Shown here in pieces: positions 27,501-35,268 of a stretch of DNA of 64,000 bases. The stretch is taken from contig NZ_JABFCX010000003.1 of assembly GCF_013085255.1 (NCBI RefSeq), forward strand, positions 567,288 to 631,287, given 5' to 3'. The stretch comes from Parvularcula mediterranea. Its GTDB lineage: Bacteria; Pseudomonadota; Alphaproteobacteria; Caulobacterales; Parvularculaceae. The stretch's first letter is position 1. Each line of letters opens with the position of its first letter. The notes beneath the pieces were generated by a model. That model saw nothing but the letters and a program-made list of their open reading frames with translations, had not been told where the DNA came from and did not search any database. A program made the position numbers and the translations under genes.

Positions 27501-28329
27501 GGCTGACGGATTCGAGGTTCGGCAGGACGGCCTGAAGCTCGTCGAGGCTTGCCTCAGCATCAGGCAGGCCCAAGCCGTTGTGGCGGTTGAGGGCCGTAGT
27601 CACGCCCTCCCCGGTGGTCTCGAAGACAGGCTCCATCGCGTAGACAGCCTCGCCGGATCCCGGGATGAGCGTCACGGCACGGATGGCTTGCTCCATATCG
27701 TCCGGGTCGCTCTCTCCCACAGGGCAGACGATCTCGAAATTGAATTGCGGGATCCGGTTGCCGAAGGGGGCCAGATCGAGCTCCTCGATGACGATGTAGG
27801 CTGTGCCCTTATAGGCGGGGGCTGTGCCGTCCAGCGCTTCGATCAGCGGGTCAGGCGACTGGTCCTCCGTACCGTGATAGATACGATAGTCGAAGTCTGC
27901 GAGCGTGATCAGGTTGCCGTCAGCCCACACCCTACCGATACGGATCAGCTCGCCGTCACACAAGGCTATCGCGACGCTGACCTTATAGCGGTACTCGGTG
28001 GCGGAAGTTTCGCTGGCACGCTTGACGCCCTTCGCACCGGTTGTCGAGGTTTGGGTGAAGGTGGTTTCGGAGACGTCCGACGCCCAGATGATCTGCCCGC
28101 CCACACGTGCCCGGCCGTAGACTCGGGGGATGCCGCCGCCTTCGCCTGCCGTCAGGATGCGGATTTCTTCGAGGGGCCTGCCAGCACGGGTGCGCTTGAC
28201 CGGGCCGAAGAGGATGTTGGTCGCGGCGAGCGTTGCCTGATCCGCCGCGTAGGCAGCGGCGATCCGCGGCGCTTCTCTGAGGGCTGTCTGCCCGGCCTGC
28301 GCTGCGAAGGTCTGGATGGACTGGGTCAT
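24562..28329 (-). CDS. GTA g15: host-specificity / megatron tail-fibre protein with TIM barrel
   Basis: 1255-residue tail-tip protein. The central part matches the GTA TIM-barrel-like domain: TYGADWSEYGSY, IGIDNYFPLTDWR, a late TEIGCAAIDKGANQPNVFLD and the FSTGARDDRAQRAALEA segment. It is followed by a phage-tail-3 baseplate domain with repeated beta segments and a C-terminal beta region ending VYGAGRAASLVL. In RcGTA this protein forms the cone below the hub and contacts the cell surface. ATG at 28329 overlaps the g14 stop by 4 bases and has GGAG upstream. It is the last GTA gene; 74 bases separate it from the J-protein start. Confidence 0.95.
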   Translation of the reverse strand: MTQSIQTFAAQAGQTALREAPRIAAAYAADQATLAATNILFGPVKRTRAGRPLEEIRILTAGEGGGIPRVYGRARVGGQIIWASDVSETTFTQTSTTGAKGVKRASETSATEYRYKVSVAIALCDGELIRIGRVWADGNLITLADFDYRIYHGTEDQSPDPLIEALDGTAPAYKGTAYIVIEELDLAPFGNRIPQFNFEIVCPVGESDPDDMEQAIRAVTLIPGSGEAVYAMEPVFETTGEGVTTALNRHNGLGLPDAEASLDELQAVLPNLESVSLVVSWFGDDLRAGHCQVRPGTERPERVSEPDLWSVNGETRAEVRPLTQNGETPSYGGTPSDESVKAIIQDIKARGLAVTFHPFVLMDIPADNALNDPSGAPSQPPYPWRGRIRADSEVDDSSAAVRAQVDQFFDSYEVMALHYAELCAEAGGVETFLIGSELRGLTRLRDESGAFPAVQRLIQLAQAVKAILPAATITYGADWSEYGSYVPSDALSDLYYPLDPLWADSSIGAIGIDNYFPLTDWREGEGHLDAAEAEGPYDLDYIASRVAGGEGFDWYYASEADRQEQVRTPITDGAFGEPHVFRPKDLISWWSLPHEERSAGSKTGATPWVPQSKPILFTEIGCAAIDKGANQPNVFLDPKSSESFAPHFSTGARDDRAQRAALEAQHRYWSKPQNNPASSVYGGSMLDASRMAVYCWDARPFPEFPARQSLWADAGNWTTGHWLNGRAGKVRLSRLIEALGREAGLFAINASACDQLLSGYVVSEPMTARQAIEPLLDLYQLDTWAREGVVYVAPRHGTEELSVDEGDLVLRGDRQPLALDHRQAEELPAALSLTYADELSGFGLKIVEARDETDPGGRTARIGTSVIMEEGEARARARAILAEARGMDLTASFALPELADGIEPGTVLRLTGEEGALTLRVTAMTETDIRAIDTVRTDPGLFAVTYEGIAASPDLLPVTYGAVLLGALDIPLLTEGSTEAQLWLAAFAEPWPGGVAVYRQGEAALLARLSRQSPMGRLTAPLAPGTAGRWDRGSTLSLSLPAGSLESRPEADILAGAQLAAVETPRGWELLQFQSAALQPDGTWQLSGFLRGRNGTEEEAAAGADTGSRIVLLDEASSLPLPPDRWGITEAITYGPEGAEPGAYPYREGSIALEGRGARPLSPVHLRAENAAGTTTLHWIRRTRIGGDRFSSGDIPLGETEEHYEINVFDQNGALLETIETTAPTASFAQANAHSVTVAQRSSVYGAGRAASLVL

Positions 28330-28766
28330 TGCGGCTCCGGGAAGGCGAAGCTGGCGGCGAGGCGATCGCGCCAGAATGGCGAAAGGGACGCACCAAGAAC
28401 GCTCTGTCCCTGATGGGCGTGGACGAAACGGTCGGGCGCGATGAGGACACCGCAATGCCTGACCGGCTGGGTACGGCGCATGCGGAAGAGGAGGACGTCG
28501 CCAGGCAGGGGGTGGTCCGTAAGGATCAGGTTGCGCTGGGCCGCCTCGAGCATCGTCTCCTCGCGGCCTCGCTCAAACCGGGCATAGGGAGGCGGGCTCT
28601 CCGGCTCGCCTCCTGTGATGTCCCGGTAGATCCCCCTGATCAGGCCGAGGCAGTCCGTGCCCTGCCCTTTCTGGGAGCACTGATGGCGGTAGGGCGTCCC
28701 CAGCCATGCGAGCGCTGCGAGGACGATCTTGGCCCGGTGGGCGACGGCGCGGTCAGCCGCGCTCAT
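28326..28766 (-). CDS. GTA g14: NlpC/P60 cell-wall peptidase
   Basis: 146 residues. NlpC/P60 cysteine peptidase with catalytic Cys in TDCLGLIRG and catalytic His in VRHCGVLI; a further His follows in VHAHQG. The TPYRHQCSQKGQGTDC context is typical of the GTA tail-tip peptidase, which opens the peptidoglycan of the recipient. The ATG at 28766 overlaps the g13 stop (ATGA); the longer open frame upstream reads through g13 and is rejected. ATGA overlap with g15. Confidence 0.93.
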   Translation of the reverse strand: MSAADRAVAHRAKIVLAALAWLGTPYRHQCSQKGQGTDCLGLIRGIYRDITGGEPESPPPYARFERGREETMLEAAQRNLILTDHPLPGDVLLFRMRRTQPVRHCGVLIAPDRFVHAHQGQSVLGASLSPFWRDRLAASFAFPEPQ

Positions 28767-29608
28767 CGGCTGGCGGCCTTCTGCACTGCGAGGACGTCTG
28801 TACCGGGAATAGTTGGGAAGCCGAGGAAGTTCTCGTGGTTGGCGAACACGTCGCGGCAGGTCTCGAAACGCTTGTCGCACCCCGCCCTGAGGGTGACTGA
28901 GCTGCCTGAGGCGGGATCAAGCGATGGCGCGCGCCAGAGGGTCACGACGCAGCCCTCGCCGTCCTGTCTTGCTGTCCGGATGGGGTACTTGGTGCCATCA
29001 GGAAACTCAGCGCTCCCGTGGGCGAAGGTTGCGGCGTTTGCCGGCAGAGCGTCTATCGCAAGCGTCACGCCCGAGGCGCTGGTGATCTGCCCACTGATCT
29101 CAAAAGACGTACTACTGAGAGAAGCCTTGCAGCGCCCGTCCCCGAGGCTGGCGTCACAGCTTTTCTGATAGAGGCGGCCCGTCGGCGCGGCGAGCTGCTC
29201 TGCGAGACCGCGAAACTCGAGAAGCAGTGCTTCGCCTCGGCGCTCGACCTCTCCGATCGTACCGACGGCGATGAGTTCGTGATGATCAGGGTTCTCCCAG
29301 CTTACGCGAATGATCTCTGCACGGCTGTTGAGGAGCGCAGCACGGTTGAGGTCACCCGATGCGAGGCCATTGGTGGACAGAGCTGTTTCAAGAACGGCTG
29401 AGTCCGGTGCGAGGTCGGCTGTCCTCTCGAACTCCGCGAGGCTCAGGCCAGGCTGGGCCAGGTAGACTGCACCGCCGAAAGTGAGATTGGTATCGTGCTC
29501 GGTGAGGCCGACGATCCTTCCGTCAGCCAGCATGATCTTCAGGCAGAGCACCGTTCCTGCGCCCTGTTGGGAGAGCGCTGTCGCCAGCGGGGTTGGAAGT
29601 TCTTTCAC
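28763..29608 (-). CDS. GTA g13: DUF2163 tail hub protein
   Basis: 281 residues. Corresponds to the GTA hub (DUF2163; related to phage lambda gpL). It carries four cysteines placed as in gpL-type hubs: KSCDASLGDGRCK and, about 90 residues later, RAGCDKRFETCRD. In lambda gpL such cysteines bind a 4Fe-4S cluster, so an Fe-S cluster is likely here. The N-terminal half is the beta-rich tail-facing domain. Starts at 29608 with an ATGA overlap to g12 and ends in an ATGA overlap with g14. Confidence 0.9.
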   Translation of the reverse strand: MKELPTPLATALSQQGAGTVLCLKIMLADGRIVGLTEHDTNLTFGGAVYLAQPGLSLAEFERTADLAPDSAVLETALSTNGLASGDLNRAALLNSRAEIIRVSWENPDHHELIAVGTIGEVERRGEALLLEFRGLAEQLAAPTGRLYQKSCDASLGDGRCKASLSSTSFEISGQITSASGVTLAIDALPANAATFAHGSAEFPDGTKYPIRTARQDGEGCVVTLWRAPSLDPASGSSVTLRAGCDKRFETCRDVFANHENFLGFPTIPGTDVLAVQKAASR

Positions 29609-30228
29609 AGGCGCACCTCGACGAGTTCGATCGACGGCACCGCTGCGCCTCGCGCGCCAAGAGAGAGCTCGAGGCTATCGCTCGCAAAGCGAACCGGGGT
29701 ATCGAAGAGGAAGCCTGCGGTTACCTCCTCTCCCTCCGCCGGAGGGTCTACGAGGGTGATGCTCCGACGATCCGTATCGAGAGAGAATGCTCCCGGATCG
29801 AGCGCTACGCCATCGACCGCGACTTGCAGGCTTGCCGGATCAACGAGATCGATCACACGCGAAGTGCTGCCATAGGACTTGGCGAAGACAAATTCCGTCT
29901 GCGTTCCGTCTTCGGTCCCGAGGGTTGCATCAAGCGGTGTCGGCGCTCCCCCCGAGGGGTTGCTGGAATGGTCGAAGGGGTCGCGGAAGGCGAAGGCGTA
30001 GCGCTGTCCCTCGCGCGCTTCGAAGAAGGTGAGAAGCTCGGCGCTCTCAGGCTGCGAGAGGCCACCGAGGGCGATTCGCCAGCTGCGCCGGGAGCCTGCC
30101 CAGCGCGCACGCCTGACCTCACCGCCAGAAGCTGTCGCAGCGATATCCGTCCTTCGCGTCGGGCCGCCAGCCGCCCCAAGGGCGACGGCGTGCGGGAAGA
30201 GGACGTCGTGGAAGCCGTCTCTAGCCAT
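29605..30228 (-). CDS. GTA g12: DUF2460 distal tail protein
   Basis: 207 residues, DUF2460 family. The segments FHDVLFPHAVALGAAGGP and ARWAGSRRSWRIALGGLSQPE, then FFEAREGQRYAFAFRDP, match GTA g12, the distal tail ring that links the tail tube to the hub. ATG at 30228 overlaps the tape-measure stop by 8 bases, so I used that rather than the longer frame from 30291. Overlaps g13 by ATGA. Confidence 0.92.
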   Translation of the reverse strand: MARDGFHDVLFPHAVALGAAGGPTRRTDIAATASGGEVRRARWAGSRRSWRIALGGLSQPESAELLTFFEAREGQRYAFAFRDPFDHSSNPSGGAPTPLDATLGTEDGTQTEFVFAKSYGSTSRVIDLVDPASLQVAVDGVALDPGAFSLDTDRRSITLVDPPAEGEEVTAGFLFDTPVRFASDSLELSLGARGAAVPSIELVEVRL

Positions 30229-30529
30229 TGCGCATGCTCCTTTTGATGAGGGCACTGACGATATCCGATCCCTTGCCGTCCTGACCGCCAAAGGCGCGGC
30301 TCAGCGGATCGCCGATCAGGCGCTGGGAGGCCATGCGTGCGAGGTCCTCAATGACGCCGTCAGCCAGCTCGCGCATCGACTGGCGGCCTTCGGCTGACGC
30401 GCGCTCGAGTTCATCCGTGAGGGAACGGGCGAGTTCGGAGAATGCCGTCTCGATAGCGGCGGCAACGGGGCGGAGCTGGGCCTCGGTCTCGCCGTCCACA
30501 ACGCTGTGAGCCTGTCTGTCTTGGGGCAT
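30221..30529 (-). CDS. GTA g11: very short tape-measure-like protein
   Basis: 102 residues with an internal helical, acidic/basic core (IETAFSELARSLTDELERA; SMRELADGVIEDLARMASQRL) resembling the middle of GTA tape-measure proteins such as g11. The position, between the major tail protein and g12, supports this. The glycine-rich C-terminal region found in longer g11 proteins is missing. RcGTA g11 is about 219 residues, so this protein is about half size. It begins 9 bases after the tail-protein stop. The assignment rests on position and weak similarity. Confidence 0.65.
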   Translation of the reverse strand: MPQDRQAHSVVDGETEAQLRPVAAAIETAFSELARSLTDELERASAEGRQSMRELADGVIEDLARMASQRLIGDPLSRAFGGQDGKGSDIVSALIKRSMRNG

Positions 30530-30538
30530 GAAGCCTCC

Positions 30539-30943
30539 TTAGTTGCTGGGGCTGAAGGCCACGGGGCCGGTGGAGGTGAGGCGAATGGAGAAGCGCATCT
30601 CGTCCTCCGCCTTGCCGTCGAAGCTCAGCTGGCGGACGAGAAAGCGGCCGCGCCACTCCCCTCCTCCCGAGGCGAGCGCGAAGACCTCACTCTCGCCTTC
30701 GAGGAATACCGTCCGTATGAAGTCCATCGCGGTCCCGGAGAGGAACACGCCTTCTCCTCGCAGCTCAGCAGACGCAGGGCCTGTCAGGGCTTCGGCTTCC
30801 TGCCAGCCTGCGCCATCGCGCGTGGTGCGGTCGCCGGGACGGCGATCCAGACGCAGGCTGCGGCGCGTGAGGCCTGCGACAGGGACCTGCTCCGTACCCT
30901 CACCGACCGAGAGGAGCGCGAGGTCAGCAGCCTGAGCGCTCAC
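30539..30943 (-). CDS. GTA g9: major tail tube protein
   Basis: 134 residues, GTA major tail protein (TP901-1-like). Family marks: an N-terminal LALLSVGEGTEQVPVAGL strand pair, a loop with WQEALT-like sequence, then SAELRGEGVFL and FLEGESEVFAL, and an ending beta strand (DEMRFSIRLTSTGPVAF). It should polymerise into the short tail tube. ATGA overlap with g8. It is followed directly by the tape-measure gene, with no room for tail-assembly chaperone genes. Confidence 0.9.
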   Translation of the reverse strand: MSAQAADLALLSVGEGTEQVPVAGLTRRSLRLDRRPGDRTTRDGAGWQEAEALTGPASAELRGEGVFLSGTAMDFIRTVFLEGESEVFALASGGGEWRGRFLVRQLSFDGKAEDEMRFSIRLTSTGPVAFSPSN

Positions 30944-31365
30944 GCTGCCACCGCCGTTTCGGTGATGGTCACGAAGCGGAAGCGCAAGCTACCCTGCATG
31001 ATGTCGGGCTCACGGATCTTCAGGTGATCTTCGAAGACCATCCGTGCCTGGACCATCTCGTGACCTTCAAGGGTCAGCCGGGCGTCTTGGAGGATCGCGC
31101 GAAGGCGCTCCGTGACCGCCTTGGGCTCCTTGCGGCCACCCCAGCGGGAGAAGACGGTCAAGCGGATGATATGCTCATACCCGCCTTCGATCCCCTCATA
31201 GGGCCGCATACGGACGGAGCCGAGTTGAACTAGCGGAAAAGCGGCATTCTTTGGCACGGTATCATAAACCCGCGCGGGACTTCCGAGAAGGGCCTGAAGC
31301 TCTGCGTCTCCGGTCAGGGCGTCGTAGAGCGCGGTCTGGAGCGCCCATGCTGCATCCATGGTCAT
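30940..31365 (-). CDS. GTA g8: DUF3168 tail terminator-like protein
   Basis: 141 residues, DUF3168. The opening ALQTALYDALTGDAELQALLG, then VYDTVPKNAAFPLVQLG and a late IREPDIMQGSLRFRFVT, are typical of GTA g8, which caps the tail tube at the head side. ATGA overlaps on both sides. A nearby second ATG at 31359 could also serve as start. Confidence 0.92.
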   Translation of the reverse strand: MTMDAAWALQTALYDALTGDAELQALLGSPARVYDTVPKNAAFPLVQLGSVRMRPYEGIEGGYEHIIRLTVFSRWGGRKEPKAVTERLRAILQDARLTLEGHEMVQARMVFEDHLKIREPDIMQGSLRFRFVTITETAVAA

Positions 31366-31679
31366 TGCATGATCTCCTCTCCCTCGATGAGGGCGAAGCG
31401 GCCGGTTTGATCCTGGTCCTGAATATCGGTGATACGGTAGGTCTGGCCGCGCTCGACAATCCGCATTTCGAAGATCAGGTCATCGCGGCTTCGGATAAGG
31501 AAGCTCTTGCGGGAGCGCAGCTGCTCCGCTCCAAAGGTCCGGTCGCGGGCTGCGCGCTTTCGCTCGGCCCGTGCTGCAACCGTGCCGAGGCTCTGGTAGC
31601 CGAAGGAGTATCCGCCGCCTTCGTCGACAATACGATGAGGGCGGAGGATCTCGATCTCGTCGCGCAGCTCGCCGATCAC
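31362..31679 (-). CDS. GTA g7: head-tail adaptor / head closure protein
   Basis: 105 residues of the SPP1 gp16-type head-closure family; the segments LRDEIEILRP, DEGGGYSFGYQSLGTVAARAE and the late YRITDIQDQDQTGRFALI match the GTA adaptor. It starts at GTG 31679, overlapping the g6 stop as GTGA, and ends in an ATGA overlap with g8. Confidence 0.9.
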   Translation of the reverse strand: MIGELRDEIEILRPHRIVDEGGGYSFGYQSLGTVAARAERKRAARDRTFGAEQLRSRKSFLIRSRDDLIFEMRIVERGQTYRITDIQDQDQTGRFALIEGEEIMQ

Positions 31680-32227
31680 AGCGACACCTCGCGGAGGCCG
31701 GAGAGCAGGCTTTCCACCTTCAGCGGCATGGCGACATAGCGGCCTTCGCCCACAGCCTCGCGGTTCTCGTAATAGTGCGCGGCGAGGGACAGGATGGCCT
31801 CGATGAGCTCCGGCGGGGTGGTGGAGACGTCGCTGCGGCCAGCGGTGAAGGTGACCTGAACGCCTGTCATCGCGCCGTCTTCTGCGGCGCTCGGTGCGGT
31901 GATCGTCACCGTGGCCGGGCGGCTTTCGCAGAAGGTGTAGTCAAAGGTGGAGGCATAGGCGCCTTCGCCATAGCGGAGGGATACATCCGTCACCGCACTG
32001 ACCTTCCCGGGGCGGAGGGTCAGGGGCCCCGACGGCTGACCTGGGTGGGTCAGCCGCCAGGTTTGGGCGGCGATGGCGTGGCCGAGCCTGCGCTCGATAA
32101 ACGCCCTCGCCGTGATGCCGAGCCGCATCAGGAGATCATCCTCATTCGAATGGTCGACCCTGAGGGCCGACTTGAGGTCCGTGAGGGAAAAGGGCTCGAC
32201 GGCCGGAGGGGTGATGAGCTCGTACAT
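31676..32227 (-). CDS. GTA g6: head-tail connector protein
   Basis: 183 residues. The opening MYELITPPAVEPFSLTDLK, then LRVDHSNEDDLLMRLGITARAFIERRLGHAI, is the signature of the gp6-like head-tail connector of HK97-type phages and GTAs; it docks under the portal ring. ATG at 32227 lies 13 bases after the capsid stop; GTGA overlap with g7. Confidence 0.93.
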   Translation of the reverse strand: MYELITPPAVEPFSLTDLKSALRVDHSNEDDLLMRLGITARAFIERRLGHAIAAQTWRLTHPGQPSGPLTLRPGKVSAVTDVSLRYGEGAYASTFDYTFCESRPATVTITAPSAAEDGAMTGVQVTFTAGRSDVSTTPPELIEAILSLAAHYYENREAVGEGRYVAMPLKVESLLSGLREVSL

Positions 32228-32240
32228 CGCCTGTGTCCTC

Positions 32241-33416
32241 TTACGACGTGGACAGAAGTTTGATGGCTGCGTGATCCTGAACGCCGCCGCCGACGCGCTT
32301 CGTGGTGTAGAAGAGCACGTAGGGCTTGGCGCTGAACGGATCGCGGAGGACCTGGACGCCCTTGCGGTCGACGATCAGGTAGCCTGCCGAGAAGTCACCG
32401 AAGGCGACGGCATTGGCGCCGGCGCCTGCGTTCGGCATAGCCTCGACTTCTGCGACCGGATAGCCGAGCAGCGTGGCCGGTTGGCCTGCGGCGATGCCCG
32501 GGGTCCAGAGGTAGGTGCCGTCCGAGCCCTTCAGCTTACGGATGGCTTCTGCCGTGTGGCGGTTGAAGACGAAGCGGCCATTCTCGCGGTAACGGCTGTC
32601 GAGCGCATAGACGAGCTCGATCAGGCTGTCGCCGTCGATGCCGCCTGCGAGGGTGCCGATCTCAGTCGCGGTGCGGGTGGCGTCCGTGGCATTCGGGGCC
32701 TGGAGGAAGCCGAGCGGCTTGTTGACGCCGTCTCCATTGACGAAGGCGTCGGTCTCTGCAGAGGCGAACGTTCCGCGCACCTCCGAAGCGATCCACGCCT
32801 CGATATCGACGGCCGAGTCCTCGAGGAGCTGCGGCGTCGCCGCGGGCATGGCGTAGATCTCGCCGGTCTTGAACTCGATGGCGGCGATCGACGGTGTCGT
32901 GGTTTCAGGCCGCGCATCGGTCTCGCCAACCCAGCCCGAAGCGTAGGCTGCTTCGTTGACCGCGACGCGGTAGGTTGAGGACGAAATCTGGCGCACGCTG
33001 CAGAAGCTGCGAAACGGCGAGACTTCCGTCAGGGCACGGTCGATCGCAGTTTCGATGGTAGTCGGCACGGTGTAGCCGCCATCGGCATCGGACGAGCCCG
33101 AGAGCGACTTTTCTTCCGGCGCGGTCAGGATACCGGCGCGGATATACTGCTCAAAGGCACGCTTCTGCTCAGGCGCTTCGTCCGCCTGCACACTGCGCTG
33201 GGCCGAGATGGCGAGGCGGTCGATAGCCGCTTTCTGCTCATTGAGCGAGGCTTCGATCTTGCGCAGCTTTGTGTCCTGCAGCGGGTCTGCGTGGCCGCGC
33301 TTTTCGATGGCGTCGAGGCGCTGATCGTTCTCGGACTTGAAGGCTTCGAACGTGTGCAGAAGATCGGCGGCGAGCGCCTTCTCTTCGACAGAAGCGTGTT
33401 TGGTCTCTAGAGTCAT
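32241..33416 (-). CDS. GTA g5: HK97-fold major capsid protein
   Basis: 391 residues. An N-terminal coiled-coil scaffold-like region (about 1-100, rich in Lys/Glu) precedes the HK97 fold: GGYTVPTTIETAIDRAL, SPFRSFCSV, GWVGETDARPETTTPSI and FNRHTAEAIRKLK. The scaffold part would be removed by the protease g4. ATG at 33416 has AAGGA 8 bases upstream; the open frame extends to 33719 through the protease gene and is rejected. Follows g4 by 14 bases. Confidence 0.95.
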   Translation of the reverse strand: MTLETKHASVEEKALAADLLHTFEAFKSENDQRLDAIEKRGHADPLQDTKLRKIEASLNEQKAAIDRLAISAQRSVQADEAPEQKRAFEQYIRAGILTAPEEKSLSGSSDADGGYTVPTTIETAIDRALTEVSPFRSFCSVRQISSSTYRVAVNEAAYASGWVGETDARPETTTPSIAAIEFKTGEIYAMPAATPQLLEDSAVDIEAWIASEVRGTFASAETDAFVNGDGVNKPLGFLQAPNATDATRTATEIGTLAGGIDGDSLIELVYALDSRYRENGRFVFNRHTAEAIRKLKGSDGTYLWTPGIAAGQPATLLGYPVAEVEAMPNAGAGANAVAFGDFSAGYLIVDRKGVQVLRDPFSAKPYVLFYTTKRVGGGVQDHAAIKLLSTS

Positions 33417-33430
33417 GCCGTATCCTTTTT

Positions 33431-33889
33431 CTAAGCGGCGAGAAGGTTGCGGGGAAGGCGCTGGCCGGGACCGCCGACGCGGGTGATCCTGGCCTGGGGC
33501 GACATCGGGAACGTCACGATACTGATTTCCCAGAGGTCGACATCGGTGAGGAGCCTGCCGCCTGGCCTCTTGCGGGCCTTGCGGGTCTTGAAACCGATGG
33601 AGAGACCGTCGAGTGCGCCGCCTTCGACAAGCGCGTGGGCTTCGCGCCCTCCATCGGTGTCGAGGAAGAGCTCTCCGCGCACGAACAGTCCGCGTTGCGT
33701 CTCTTTGATGGTCGTCCAACGGCCAATCGGGGCCTCCGCCTGATGCTGATAAAGCATCCTAACTGGCGCCCTTCCTGCGGGGATAAGTTGGTGTCCGAAC
33801 GCTCCGGGCATGACTTTGTCGCCTGTCAGATCGGCAACGCCGAAGAGGGATGCGTAGCCTTCGATCTCCGCGCGGTTCTCGGCGATCAT
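33431..33889 (-). CDS. GTA g4: HK97-family prohead protease
   Basis: 152 residues, Caudovirus prohead protease (peptidase U35 family). N-terminal EIEGYASLFGVADLTGDKV, the catalytic His in MLYQH, and the catalytic Ser in LDGLSIGF are visible. It cleaves the capsid scaffold domain. ATGA overlap with g3.5. Confidence 0.94.
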   Translation of the reverse strand: MIAENRAEIEGYASLFGVADLTGDKVMPGAFGHQLIPAGRAPVRMLYQHQAEAPIGRWTTIKETQRGLFVRGELFLDTDGGREAHALVEGGALDGLSIGFKTRKARKRPGGRLLTDVDLWEISIVTFPMSPQARITRVGGPGQRLPRNLLAA

Positions 33890-34131
33890 CGCTGGCTCTC
33901 CTCATGGAGGGCGCGGTCGAGCTTCATCTCGATCCGGGTCATCTGGGCGGAGAGGTGCACGGTCTGCTCCTCAAGGCGCGCAGCGCGGACATCGAGGGCC
34001 GGGAGCGCTGTGAGCTTAGCCTCAAGCGCGGTCAGCCGGTGGGCGGCTGCCCCCGCCCAGAGGAGCGCGGCGATGAGCTGTACACACAGCGCCATGATCA
34101 CTGCGAGTGGGACTCGCCGACGCCCGGTCAT
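33886..34131 (-). CDS. GTA g3.5-like small membrane/coiled-coil protein
   Basis: 81 residues: a single transmembrane helix (about 9-30) followed by a heptad-like coiled coil (AHRLTALEAKLTALPAL, then RLEEQTVHLSAQMTRIEMKL). It lies at the g3.5 position of RcGTA-type clusters, between portal and protease. Overlaps both neighbours by ATGA. Function in GTA biology is unknown. Confidence 0.8.
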   Translation of the reverse strand: MTGRRRVPLAVIMALCVQLIAALLWAGAAAHRLTALEAKLTALPALDVRAARLEEQTVHLSAQMTRIEMKLDRALHEESQR

Positions 34132-35258
34132 CGCGCGCCACCTTCCTGCGGGGGATAGCCGAACGCTGCACGCTTCTCTGCGTCGGAGAGGAAGTCGGCG
34201 GCTGCGATCCTGTCGAGGCGTGAGGAACGCTCTGGCGCGAGCGCTTCGAGGGCCGCGAGGTTAGGCTCGACCCTCTGCATACGTCCGGGCTCGAGCCATC
34301 CCGAAAGCGCGCCCGACACCTTCTTGACCAAGGGCAGGACCGTCTGACGCCAGAAGGCGAGGTTCGCCTCGCGATAGTTCGCGTAGGTATTGTCACCAGG
34401 GATACCGAGCAGCATGGGCGGCACACCGAACGCCAGCGCGATGTCGCGGGCGGCTGAGTGCTTGAGGTTCTGGAAGTCCATCTCCGCCGGGGTCATGCCC
34501 ATTGGCCGCCAGTCAAGGCCGCCATCGAGGAGGAGTGGGCGCCCCGCCCCGCGGGGTCCAGCGAAGGACTGGTCGAGCTCTGCGCGCAGGCGGTCGAACT
34601 GTTCAGGGGTCAGATGACCACCCGCTTCCTTGGCCCGGTGGATGAGCGCTCCCGACGGCCTCGCGGCGTTGTCGAGGAGCTGACGGTTCCACGCTCCGGC
34701 TGCGTTATGTAGGTGGATGGCCTCCCGCGCTGTCGAGAGCGGCGCGTGGCCCCTGCGGCCGCCTTGGGGCTGCCAGAGCGCAAGGTGCAGGAGCGGCGAG
34801 CGGCCCGTCACGTCGGGGCGGATCATCCGCTCACCGCGCTTCAGGCGCTGGCGGTAGCCGTCTTCGGTGACCTCCACCGTCTCAGGGTGCACGGAGAAGA
34901 GCGCGCGCGGGTCTCCGTCATTGTCGAGGCGCTCGATATAGGCGTTGCCGTGGGTCTGGAGATGTCCGTAGATCTCCTCCAGAAGCTCCGTCCCTGACTG
35001 GTCCGGGTTCGGACAGTCAAGGAGGTAGCAGAGCGTGCCGTCGGCCAGCACCTCCCCACCTTCCCTGACCTGCAGGGGCACGGAGGCCGCGGCCTCGGCG
35101 ATCATGCGGATCGAGCGGTAGGCGACGACGTTGCCGGTGAAGCTCGGTGCAGGGACAGCTCCCCCCGGCTCCCCTGCCCCGTGGAGCGCGATGAGGGTGG
35201 CGAGGGAGGTGCCCTTGGCTTCCGCCGGGCCCTCCTTGCGGATCAATCGTTTCAACAT
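34128..35258 (-). CDS. GTA g3: HK97-type portal protein
   Basis: 376 residues. SPP1/HK97-like portal: NVVAYRSIRMIAEAAASVPLQV, GNAYIERL, DIALAFGVPPMLLGIPGDNTYANYREA and the LPLVKKVSGALSGWL helix are the family marks. Forms the DNA-gating ring of the head. ATG at 35258 has GGAGGAG upstream; an earlier in-frame ATG at 35306 overlaps the terminase end and is less likely. Ends with an ATGA overlap to g3.5. Confidence 0.95.
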   Translation of the reverse strand: MLKRLIRKEGPAEAKGTSLATLIALHGAGEPGGAVPAPSFTGNVVAYRSIRMIAEAAASVPLQVREGGEVLADGTLCYLLDCPNPDQSGTELLEEIYGHLQTHGNAYIERLDNDGDPRALFSVHPETVEVTEDGYRQRLKRGERMIRPDVTGRSPLLHLALWQPQGGRRGHAPLSTAREAIHLHNAAGAWNRQLLDNAARPSGALIHRAKEAGGHLTPEQFDRLRAELDQSFAGPRGAGRPLLLDGGLDWRPMGMTPAEMDFQNLKHSAARDIALAFGVPPMLLGIPGDNTYANYREANLAFWRQTVLPLVKKVSGALSGWLEPGRMQRVEPNLAALEALAPERSSRLDRIAAADFLSDAEKRAAFGYPPQEGGAR

Positions 35259-35268
35259 GGCTCCTCCT

